A DNA stretch of 5,750 bases from positions 1-5,750 of the forward strand of contig JAICPV010000177.1 of assembly GCA_025929655.1 (NCBI GenBank). The letters are read 5' to 3'. A program made the position numbers and the translations under genes. Positions 1 to 5,750 of this stretch are shown piece after piece (positions within the stretch are counted from its first letter, which is position 1; the number at the start of each line of letters is the position of its first letter). The DNA comes from Pyrinomonadaceae bacterium (GTDB lineage: Bacteria > Acidobacteriota > Blastocatellia > Pyrinomonadales > Pyrinomonadaceae). Under the pieces are notes generated by a model. It did not search any database. It saw nothing but the letters and a program-made list of their open reading frames with translations, and was not told where the DNA came from.

Positions 1-1815
1 CGGAACGCTCGGTCGGTCGTCGCTGAACGCGCCGTCGGCGGCTTCGTCGTACCGCTGAAGACGGCTGATCTCCCCCCAACCGACACGCCATGTGCCGAAA
101 TCTTTTTCGACGGTCGCGAGGACGTTGGCCAGTGCGTCAACGGTCGCTGCGTCGTCGACGGTCTTGAGTTGATCCAGCCGGTCCATCCAGAGCGTGAACA
201 AGGTCATCGCCACCGAGTCCGGGGCACTTCGGCGGTCCCACCGCGACAGCAAATCGTAAGCCTCGCGCAGGTTCGGACGACCGCGATCCGCATCGATGCG
301 TCGGCGCAGTGCCGCCAGCAATTTAGGTAAATTCTTCTCCGCACCGAGGACGTATGTGTCGAAGGCCGCGGACCGCCACTGCTCGAAGGTGAACTTGGCA
401 TTTTCGGAGAGCATCCGTCGCGATATTTCGCCCCGGAGGTTGTCCCCCTCCTGGACCATGTACGATGGAAATCTTTTCGGATCCGGATTGCCTTCGCTAG
501 TCAAAAGGAACGGTGTCGTATTGCAGTTCTGCATCCACCCCGTTCTCGGGTTGGTGAGTTGGGGGAGCTCGTCGATCGTATGGTAGCCCTTCCACTCGCT
601 CGCCGGGTCACTTCCGTCCACCGGTTTCTTCCAGTCGAAGCGCGGGTCGCGGCGCGGGACGGCCCCGTTGTAAAGGTAGTAAATGTTCCCCTGCCGGTCC
701 GCGTACATGACATTCCCGAACAGCATGTTCAGCGGGGCCATCGCACGTTTCAAGGCCGCGAGCGAGTTCGCCCTGGTCATCAAGTACCATTCGCGCAGCC
801 AGCCGTCGCTCTCGAACTTCGCCATGCGGACCGCGAGTTTCTTGCCGTCGCGTTCCGCGAGCACGGGTCCGTGATGGGTCCTGACCATTTTGAAAGTTCG
901 CCTCTGCGTCCCGCTCGCCGTCTTCACCAGTATCTCTTCCGTGCGCTCGGTCGCAGTCCGGTATCCCTTGCCGTAGCGGTAAGCGAGCGGGCGTTTCGGG
1001 TCGTCGAACGTCTCCGCGTATACGTCGGTGAGGTCGGCCGCGTTGTCGGTGCTGACCCACCCGCCGTTCTCGTTGTGGCCGACGTACGGGAACGGGAATC
1101 CGAAGCGGGTGTACCCGGTGAAGTTCCAACCCGTTTCGCTGCGGACGTGACCCTCGTACACCTGCCCGGATCCGAAAAAAGGGAGATGCGGGTTGATGAA
1201 CAGCATAGCGTTGCCGCTGGCACTTCTGGAAGGGGCGACCACCCAGCCGTTCGAACCCTGATTCTCTTTGAGTCTCCGTTCGTCCGTCGCGGCGGTCGTC
1301 AGTTCGGCGCCGTCGAGGGCAGGGTCGTTGACGAAGCCCTGCTGGTAGTAGTTGTAACGGATGAAAGCCAAGGGGTACCAAGGCTCGAACTTCGTCAACA
1401 AGCGGGGCGTCACGGAAGGGTTCTTCTTGAGATAGTGATTCAGCCCCGCCGCGAAGGCGTCCACGATCGAACGCGTGTGGGCGTCGAGCCGCCGATACTC
1501 CTCACGAGCCAGCTGCGGGATCCCCATCGCACGATTGCGGCGGTCCCGTTCCAGCCTTCTTTCGCCATAGATCTCGGCGGAGCGGCCGATCGCAGCAAGG
1601 TAGTTTTCTTCGATCCTCCAAAAGTTGTCCTCCGCCTGCGCGTACGCGAAGCCGAATACCGTGCTCGCGTCGGTGCGTCCGAAAACGTGCGGGACTCCGA
1701 ATGTGTCCCGGTGAATTGTCACCTCTCTTGCGAGCCGGTCGGGATCCGCCTGCCCCAACGCGGAGCACGAACCAGCCAGCACTAGGACCAAACAAACCTG
1801 AACGACCTTCCGCAT
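1..1815 (-). CDS. Penicillin acylase family Ntn hydrolase (AHL/penicillin acylase-like), 3' end beyond the window
   Basis: An open frame of 605 codons starts at ATG 1815-1813 and runs without a stop to base 1; family members are usually 700-850 residues, so the C-terminus is off the window. The start is followed at once by an export signal (MRKVVQVCLVLVLAGSC), either a lipobox-like AGSC with Cys17 or a signal peptidase I site near residues 21-23. Residues about 32-85 carry the family's N-terminal pattern (IHRDTFGVPHVFG, YAQAEDNFWR, GRSAEIYGE). The Gly-Ser pair in QGSNGWVV marks the self-cleavage point: Ser188 would become the N-terminal nucleophile of the beta chain. STDNAADLTDVYAE (255-268) matches the segment that supplies calcium-binding aspartates in penicillin G acylase (here D261, D264). 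THHGPV is at 313-318, and QNCNTTP (429-435) offers Asn432 as the oxyanion-hole residue. Such enzymes hydrolyse amide bonds of N-acyl compounds in the periplasm. The substrate (AHL, beta-lactam, lipopeptide) cannot be told from sequence. Family assignment is sure. Confidence 0.93.
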   Translation of the reverse strand, partial: MRKVVQVCLVLVLAGSCSALGQADPDRLAREVTIHRDTFGVPHVFGRTDASTVFGFAYAQAEDNFWRIEENYLAAIGRSAEIYGERRLERDRRNRAMGIPQLAREEYRRLDAHTRSIVDAFAAGLNHYLKKNPSVTPRLLTKFEPWYPLAFIRYNYYQQGFVNDPALDGAELTTAATDERRLKENQGSNGWVVAPSRSASGNAMLFINPHLPFFGSGQVYEGHVRSETGWNFTGYTRFGFPFPYVGHNENGGWVSTDNAADLTDVYAETFDDPKRPLAYRYGKGYRTATERTEEILVKTASGTQRRTFKMVRTHHGPVLAERDGKKLAVRMAKFESDGWLREWYLMTRANSLAALKRAMAPLNMLFGNVMYADRQGNIYYLYNGAVPRRDPRFDWKKPVDGSDPASEWKGYHTIDELPQLTNPRTGWMQNCNTTPFLLTSEGNPDPKRFPSYMVQEGDNLRGEISRRMLSENAKFTFEQWRSAAFDTYVLGAEKNLPKLLAALRRRIDADRGRPNLREAYDLLSRWDRRSAPDSVAMTLFTLWMDRLDQLKTVDDAATVDALANVLATVEKDFGTWRVGWGEISRLQRYDEAADGAFSDDRPSVP

Positions 1816-2052
1816 GCGGAAAAGATATCACGTAATCGATTTTGGAAACATTTTTGATTTCCCGACGCAACTTCCCCCGCGCAAGTGGGCCTGTCGACCC
1901 GTTGACCCGTCGGGGAAGGGGCGGAGTTCCGATCCGGGTACAAGCATGCGATCCCGAATGCGCGGTCGCAGATGGAAAAGTTCGGACCTGCAACTCAAAG
2001 GAGAACGCGAGGGTGGCCGAACGCGCGGTAGCGGCATCTCTTCCGCAAGCTA
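1816..2052. other. Intergenic spacer between serine hydrolase and acylase genes
   Basis: This 237-base gap separates the hydrolase stop codon from the acylase start. I see no gene and no stem-loop followed by a T-run that would end the upstream transcript. No strong Shine-Dalgarno sequence precedes the acylase ATG; the bases just before it on the minus strand are A/T-rich (1816-1860), which would suit a promoter, but no -35/-10 pair stands out. A short direct repeat of ACGGGTC is present near 1898-1912 (minus strand) and is probably chance. The gap is long for a tightly coupled operon. Confidence 0.6.
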
Positions 2053-3534
2053 TCAGTTCTTCGGCGATACCTGCAGCTCCTGGATGATCTTCCTCGCCAC
2101 CGCAGCGTTGGGATAGCTCGGCTCGACCTCGATCGCTTTTTTGTAGAACTCGAGGGCGAGCGCTTTCTCGCCGACCACCAAGTATGCCTCGGCCAAACTA
2201 TCGTAGGTGTTTCCAGACGTCGGGTGATCCGTGATATTCAGCTTGAATATCTCGATCGCTTCAACAGATCTTTTCCGGTTCAGTAGGTCATATCCGAGTC
2301 GGTTGGTCGCTCGCTCGTTGAGTCCTAACTTCGGATCGCGCGCACGTCCGCTCAGGTATTGGGATATAGCTGCCATTCCGCCGGTAATGATCGATCTTAG
2401 CAAAGTCTTCGCCGGGGAGTTGTACCCTTCATAGTTCAGCCAAGCCGTGACGGGTTGTTTGCCGCCGAATAGCCGCTCGATTATGAACGGGATAATCGCG
2501 TGCCCGTTCCCGCTGTCGGTGAGGATCACGACACCGGACCGTTGCGTTTCTGACGCCATGACAAAGGCGTGCGTGTCCCCGTTGTTATCGCCCCAGTGCC
2601 AGAACGATCGGACACCGTTATTTTCCTGCAGGCCCCAACCGAGTCCCCACGAAATCGTGGTCGATCGCTTCCCGCTCGGCTGATTCTCAATACAGTTCGA
2701 GCACGCCTCATCGACGTGCATCTGCGTCCGCAACATCTCCGCGGTTGTGCTCTTCTTCAGGCCCGTACGGTTCATGATGGCGAGGACGAACTTCGCATAA
2801 TCTGAAGCCGTGGTATGTAGACTGGCCGCCGCGTTCGCTTCGATCGTCCTCTGGCGCCTCGACTGCGCGACGCCTGCGGAGTTGTGGCCGGTCGCCTTCG
2901 CCGCCTCGTACTTGTCCTGCCAGACGAAGCTGGAATTGGGCATGCCTATAGGGTCGAACACCTCGCGTCTAATGAATGTCTCCAACGGCTCGTCGGTCAA
3001 ATGCTCCACGACCTGTTGCAAATACACGAAGCCCTCGCCTGAATAACTGAATCTTTCACCTGGTGTGAAATGCGTTTTCAAAGTTTCTCGACCGCGCCAG
3101 TTCGGAAAGCCCGTAGCATGAGACAAGACATGCCGGGTTGTGATACGTCCGACGCGAGCATCCCCCTCGATGTAAGGTTTCGGAAGATAGCTGCCGAGCG
3201 GAGCATCAAGGTCGAGCTTCCCTTTTTCAACCAATCGCATAACGGCAAACGCGAAAACCGGTTTGCTCAGCGATGCCGCTTCGAAAACGGTCGCCCTGGT
3301 GACCGGCTGCTTCGTCGAGGCGTTCGCTACGCCGAACTCTTTGAGCCACGTGACGCGAGCATCGCGAATGACGGCGATCGACAGTCCTGGGACCTCGCCG
3401 GCCGACATGAGATCCATGATAGTTTTTTCAAGGTCCGCAAACTGCGAGTTCTTCCAGTGATTTTCTTGCGCGTTGCCGGCAGTAGCCAAAACAATAAGAC
3501 ACATCAGAAAGCAGGCCGCACGAGTATTTCCCAT
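2053..3534 (-). CDS. Secreted beta-lactamase-family (class C / S12-type) serine hydrolase with C-terminal TPR repeats
   Basis: A complete 493-residue protein. Residues 1-22 form a signal peptide with a likely cut after GNA, so the enzyme is exported. The beta-lactamase/transpeptidase-like fold spans about 31-355. Its SxxK motif is S88-L-S-K91 (nucleophile and general base), in the context EAASLSKPVFA. The second motif is Y164-S-G, where classical enzymes have YxN; the KTG-equivalent is H313-W-G315, the form common in esterase- and peptidase-type relatives rather than true beta-lactamases. RHVLSHATGFPNW (134-146) is another family hallmark. After a linker, residues about 405-475 hold two TPR-like helical repeats (ERATNRLGYDLLNR..., NTYDSLAEAYLVVGEK...EVEPSYPNA), probably for protein contacts. 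The reaction is hydrolysis of an ester, amide or D-Ala peptide bond; the substrate is unknown and antibiotic resistance should not be assumed. The ATG at 3534 is chosen because the signal peptide follows directly; only a weak GGA lies upstream. Confidence 0.93.
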   Translation of the reverse strand: MGNTRAACFLMCLIVLATAGNAQENHWKNSQFADLEKTIMDLMSAGEVPGLSIAVIRDARVTWLKEFGVANASTKQPVTRATVFEAASLSKPVFAFAVMRLVEKGKLDLDAPLGSYLPKPYIEGDARVGRITTRHVLSHATGFPNWRGRETLKTHFTPGERFSYSGEGFVYLQQVVEHLTDEPLETFIRREVFDPIGMPNSSFVWQDKYEAAKATGHNSAGVAQSRRQRTIEANAAASLHTTASDYAKFVLAIMNRTGLKKSTTAEMLRTQMHVDEACSNCIENQPSGKRSTTISWGLGWGLQENNGVRSFWHWGDNNGDTHAFVMASETQRSGVVILTDSGNGHAIIPFIIERLFGGKQPVTAWLNYEGYNSPAKTLLRSIITGGMAAISQYLSGRARDPKLGLNERATNRLGYDLLNRKRSVEAIEIFKLNITDHPTSGNTYDSLAEAYLVVGEKALALEFYKKAIEVEPSYPNAAVARKIIQELQVSPKN

Positions 3535-3658
3535 AGAGATATTGTCCGATTCGGGTCTCTGCCCCTTATTTTCGAACGTTAATGTTCGTTAAGGCGTGAG
3601 GGCTAATGAAAAGACACCAGCAACGCAGTGCAGATGTCAAAATAATGCATAAACTCAA
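3535..3658 (-). promoter_or_regulatory. Upstream region of the serine hydrolase with CGTTAA repeats
   Basis: This 124-base, relatively A/T-rich non-coding stretch precedes the hydrolase start and should hold its promoter. CGTTAA occurs twice on the plus strand, at 3577-3582 and 3587-3592, ten bases (one helical turn) apart. The same stretch contains an inverted repeat, CGAAC (3573-3577) and GTTCG (3584-3588), with a six-base loop. It lies about 40-60 bases upstream of the start codon, where an operator would be useful. A perfect TTGACA reads on the minus strand at 3640-3635, but no good -10 box follows at 16-18 bases. A regulatory role is inferred from position and symmetry only. Confidence 0.3.
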
Positions 3659-3948
3659 CTATTTCCCTCTGCATTCAAGAGCGTTCTCGATTTCATTCCA
3701 TATCTGGGACAGCAAGTTATAGCCGGTAGCGTCTTTGATCTCGTCGACGGTCACTCTGGGATTCCGCCGACCGCTCTCCGCGTCTTACGTGTTCGCATGT
3801 CGATACCGATAACCCGGGTGTTCGCCAGGATCCAGGTAAGATCCTTGACCGACTCGCCCGCATCGGCGTGGGCCGTAAAGTACGCGCACGCTTCGATATT
3901 GTGTACCTCAAGTATTTTAGGGTCGCCAAACCTCGCCGCCTTTAATAT
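3659..3948 (-). pseudogene. Frame-disrupted C-terminal remnant of a DNA/RNA non-specific endonuclease
   Basis: Two minus-strand frames join into one recognisable C-terminus. The first, 3948-3796, has no start codon in place (a stop lies directly upstream at 3951-3949) and ends in LANTRVIGIDM. The frame must then shift: adding one base after ATG 3798-3796 gives PNT, a stop (TAA 3787-3785), then DAESGRRNPRVTVDEI and DATGYNLLSQIWNEIENALE up to TAG 3661-3659. The strings TRVI-(x)3-MPN, the VTVDEI segment and TGY-x-LLS are typical of the end of Endonuclease_NS (NUC1/EndoG-like) proteins, which cut DNA and RNA with an HNH-like beta-beta-alpha-metal site. That catalytic site (DRGH) lies in the missing N-terminal part, so no activity is expected. 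The part before LTWI is less clearly like the family. The remnant starts only 11 bases after the stop of the surface-protein gene, suggesting a deletion. Family assignment is from memory of conserved motifs. Confidence 0.55.
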
Positions 3949-3959
3949 TTAGCATGCAT

Positions 3960-5750
3960 TTATTTCCTTTTACCCTGCGGGACCTGGATGTTTCCGCCAA
4001 GAATCGATTGCGGCGGGTCGACGGTGAATGCGGCTATCGGAGTTCCTCCGGAATCGGTTTCCAGCCCGAAGAGGTCGGCCGATCCGGGTTCTCCGTTATC
4101 AGTGACGTTCAGGCGGAAGTTAAGATTGCCGCTTAGATCAGTGATGTTCGCCTTTCCGAGCACGATCGCCTGGCTGCCGACGATGGAGAGCGAGCTCAAC
4201 GAATTACTCTTGAGCTTCACGATGCCGCTTGGGGTATGCTCCATCACCAACATTTGTCCCTTAAAGCCCCGCTTATCGTACTTGAAGCTGAACCCGAAGT
4301 GGAGTGTGTTGCCGGTCGTCGGGTTGAGTACCCTGCCCCCGCCCGTCGTAAATCCGAGCGACGGGTCGAACACGGCCAACACGGACGAGCCCGAACCGGT
4401 GTAGTAGTCGCCGTCAACGGTGATACCGATATCGTAAACGTTCACCGGAACGCTGTTGAACGTGACGCAGGCGGTTCCTCCGATCAAGGCTGCGTCGGCT
4501 TGCTGCAATGTCGAGCCCGGTGCGACCGGTGCGAGCACGAACGTGACCGGCACGGCGTTGGCGATATCGCCCTGGCTGCCATCGGCAGGTTCCGCAATAT
4601 CGGCACACAGCGTGACAGGTCCGGAAGTTCCGCCCGGTGCGTTGACCTGTATGGATGCTGCGTTGCTCGCTGATGGCGTCACAGTTGCATTCTCGCGCGT
4701 GACGACGATCGTGAACGCGTCGCTCGACGATCTTGCCGCAGCCGAACCGTCACCGGCGTCGGTCACCGTGGCGGTGATGACGTAAGTACCCTGCGCGACG
4801 CCCGCCACGCCGCAGACCGTCGACGCACCGCAGGTCCCACCGTAAGCCATTCCGCTCGGCAGTCCGTTGACAGAAGCACCGCCGTCCTTCGAGTACGTGA
4901 ACGCGATCGACAGGTTTGCGGCTGACGTTTCCACGTCCGACGCGTTGATCGCCACAGCCGATATCGCGTCGGAGTACTGCACGTAGAGCTGAGTTTTCGG
5001 CGTTGCCGAAACAACCGGCGTGTCGTTGAAAGGCAACACCGTTATGTTGACGGTTGCCGTGTCGGTGCCACCGTTGCCATCGCTGATGGTGTAAGTGAAT
5101 GAGTCCGCGCCGTTGAAGTTAGCTCCGGGGGCGTAGCTTAGACCAGTTCCACCGCCTGTGATAGCGACCGCGCCATGAGCGCCCTGTGTGACGGCGGTGA
5201 TTGCGAGTATCTCACCGGTGTCGGGCAGAGCCGAGTCATTGTTGAGGACATTAACGCCATTCGATCCGCTGTCTTCGCCGACAGTAGCGCTATCGTTAAC
5301 GGCGTTCGGGTTGTCATTAACGGGGGTAACGATTATCGATCCAGTTGCGGTATCGCTCCCGCCGTTGCCGTCTGAGATCGTGTAGGTGAAGGAATCCGTG
5401 CCGTTGAAATTAGCATTCGGTGCGTAGCTAACGCCCGTGCCGCCGCCGGTGATCGCGACTGAGCCATTTGTGCCCTGCGTCACCGAAGAGATCGTTAGCG
5501 TTTCTCCCGTGTCCGGAGCGTCGTCATCATTGCCGAGAACGTTGATCGCACTGGCTCCGCTGTCTTCGCCAACGGCCGCCGCGTCGTTGACTGCATCGGG
5601 ATTGTCATTGATGTCGCCTACGGTGATCGTTACGGTCGCAGCGGTTGAAGCCAAACTACCGTCCGAAGCCAAGTCGAATCCGCACCCGTTGTCGGAAATC
5701 TTTACCGTTAAAGTTTCCTCGTCACGTTCGATTTTGAGCATGGCTTTTTC
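3960..5750 (-). CDS. Repeat-rich surface/secreted protein with tandem cadherin-like (Big_9-type) domains, fused in frame to a histidine-kinase ATPase fragment; 5' end beyond the window
   Basis: The frame is open from base 5750 to TAA 3962-3960. The first ATG in the window (5741) would give 593 residues, but the codons before it (E-K-A) continue a kinase-like sequence, so it is probably internal. Numbering from that Met, residues 1-25 resemble the HATPase G1 box of sensor kinases (ISDNGCGFD). From about 26 the protein is purely extracellular in style: the tail of an Ig-like repeat (SDGSLASTAATVTITV), two full 97-residue cadherin-like/bacterial Ig repeats (50-146, 147-243), a putative-Ig module with GLPSGM and a Cys304/Cys310 pair (about 244-348), another Ig-like module with Cys379/Cys425 (about 351-460), and a C-terminal domain (about 465-593) beginning FTTGGGRVLNP and ending GGNIQVPQGKRK. 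This last domain recurs at the end of large exported proteins of Acidobacteriota-like bacteria (recalled, possibly the one called post-COAP-1). The likely role is adhesion or envelope structure. No signal peptide or anchor is visible; the real N-terminus is missing or replaced. Confidence 0.8.
   Translation of the reverse strand, partial: EKAMLKIERDEETLTVKISDNGCGFDLASDGSLASTAATVTITVGDINDNPDAVNDAAAVGEDSGASAINVLGNDDDAPDTGETLTISSVTQGTNGSVAITGGGTGVSYAPNANFNGTDSFTYTISDGNGGSDTATGSIIVTPVNDNPNAVNDSATVGEDSGSNGVNVLNNDSALPDTGEILAITAVTQGAHGAVAITGGGTGLSYAPGANFNGADSFTYTISDGNGGTDTATVNITVLPFNDTPVVSATPKTQLYVQYSDAISAVAINASDVETSAANLSIAFTYSKDGGASVNGLPSGMAYGGTCGASTVCGVAGVAQGTYVITATVTDAGDGSAAARSSSDAFTIVVTRENATVTPSASNAASIQVNAPGGTSGPVTLCADIAEPADGSQGDIANAVPVTFVLAPVAPGSTLQQADAALIGGTACVTFNSVPVNVYDIGITVDGDYYTGSGSSVLAVFDPSLGFTTGGGRVLNPTTGNTLHFGFSFKYDKRGFKGQMLVMEHTPSGIVKLKSNSLSSLSIVGSQAIVLGKANITDLSGNLNFRLNVTDNGEPGSADLFGLETDSGGTPIAAFTVDPPQSILGGNIQVPQGKRK
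5013..5303 (-). repeat. Tandem cadherin-like / bacterial Ig repeat, second copy
   Basis: This 291-base unit encodes residues 147-243 of the surface protein. It runs from AVNDSATVGEDSG through VTQGAHGAVAITGGG and YAPGANFNGADSFTYTISDG to the NITVLPFND edge strand. The acidic turns (NDS, DTGE, SDGNGGTD) are typical calcium-binding or linker positions of such domains. It matches the preceding unit at about 70 percent of residues by eye. Confidence 0.8.
5304..5594 (-). repeat. Tandem cadherin-like / bacterial Ig repeat, first copy
   Basis: This 291-base unit encodes residues 50-146, from AVNDAAAVGEDSG through VTQGTNGSVAITGGG and YAPNANFNGTDSFTYTISDG to IIVTPVNDNPN. It has exactly the same length as the following copy, with no gap between them, which indicates unit duplication. 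The residues just before it (26-49) are only the last strand of a further, truncated copy. Confidence 0.8.
5664..5750 (-). other. Histidine-kinase HATPase G1-box fragment at the head of the surface-protein frame
   Basis: The codons from the window edge read EKA-MLKIERDEETLTVKI-SDNGCGFDLA. This is the usual order in sensor kinases of the LytS/NarX type: end of the N-box helix, a beta-hairpin, then the G1 box DNGxGFD (D17-D23 counting from Met 5741, bases 5693-5673), which binds ATP. The expected continuation (GxGLxxMRER, the G2 box) is absent; the frame moves straight into an Ig-like repeat at about 5670. The piece cannot form a complete ATPase domain. The motif is clear by eye, but it is short, so chance resemblance is not wholly excluded. 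Confidence 0.6.

Noticed and set aside
608..1381. Minus-strand open frame of 257 codons overlapping the acylase
   Set aside because: It is a different frame of the same stretch; its product is Arg-rich and without family features, while the acylase frame runs through it uninterrupted.
559..1785. Long plus-strand open frame of 408 codons
   Set aside because: It lies antisense within the acylase gene, whose minus-strand frame has clear family motifs end to end. The plus-strand product is Arg/Val-rich with no recognisable domain, as expected for a shadow of GC-rich coding DNA.
1502..1993. Minus-strand open frame of 163 codons crossing the acylase start
   Set aside because: Over half of it overlaps the acylase N-terminus in another frame; its product is Arg/Ser/Gly-rich with no recognisable domain.
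2030..2052. Small stem GCGG...CCGC just after the hydrolase stop as a terminator
   Set aside because: Only four paired bases with an eight-base loop and no following T-run on the minus strand.
3070..3582. Plus-strand 170-codon open frame
   Set aside because: Mostly antisense to the signal peptide and SxxK region of the serine hydrolase, with no recognisable features of its own.
3612..3640. TTGACA at 3640-3635 (minus) as a sigma-70 promoter
   Set aside because: The -35 hexamer is perfect, but the bases 16-18 positions downstream do not resemble TATAAT; too weak to call as a promoter.
3717..3929. Minus-strand 70-codon open frame in the hydrolase upstream region
   Set aside because: It is Arg/Ser-rich and meaningless in that frame; the other two minus frames give the endonuclease-like remnant, which explains the stretch better.
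5013..5594. Repeats considered as a CRISPR or non-coding array
   Set aside because: The units are 291 bases, in frame, and encode cadherin-like domains; they are protein repeats.

Overview
All the protein-coding content I can support lies on the minus strand, so the genes are read from high to low coordinates. In transcription order they are: (1) a large repeat-rich, surface-type protein, open at the right edge of the window (3960-5750); (2) a short, frame-disrupted remnant that looks like the C-terminus of a DNA/RNA non-specific endonuclease (3659-3948); (3) a complete secreted beta-lactamase-fold serine hydrolase with C-terminal TPR repeats (2053-3534); and (4) a secreted penicillin-acylase-family N-terminal-nucleophile hydrolase whose 3' end runs off the left edge (1-1815). 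I see no rRNA, tRNA, CRISPR array, insertion sequence or convincing intrinsic terminator.

The organism looks like a fairly GC-rich Gram-negative-type environmental bacterium. Tandem cadherin-like/bacterial Ig repeats, a C-terminal surface-protein domain ending in GGNIQVPQG, a TPR-tailed S12-type hydrolase and a large periplasmic acylase together resemble genomes of Acidobacteriota (Blastocatellia-like) or nearby phyla. This is inference from gene style only. Neither visible start codon has a strong Shine-Dalgarno sequence.

The right-hand gene is the oddest part. Its first ~25 in-frame codons read like the ATP-binding G1 box of a sensor histidine kinase (ISDNGCGFD). The frame then switches abruptly into the last strand of an extracellular Ig-like repeat (SDGSLAS...). 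A cytoplasmic kinase fragment joined to secreted adhesin-like repeats makes no topological sense, so this is either a rearranged gene or an assembly misjoin. Just after the stop codon of the same gene, the endonuclease remnant begins without its N-terminal part and carries a frameshift plus a stop. This part of the window therefore appears to have been rearranged or to be decaying.

The two left-hand genes look intact. Both encode exported hydrolases with a serine nucleophile: one has the SxxK architecture of class C beta-lactamase relatives, the other is a self-processing acylase that typically cuts amide bonds in N-acyl compounds such as acyl-homoserine lactones or beta-lactams. They are separated by 237 bases, so they may or may not be co-transcribed. 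No undescribed system could be demonstrated; the chimeric kinase/repeat frame and the decayed nuclease are the observations most worth checking.
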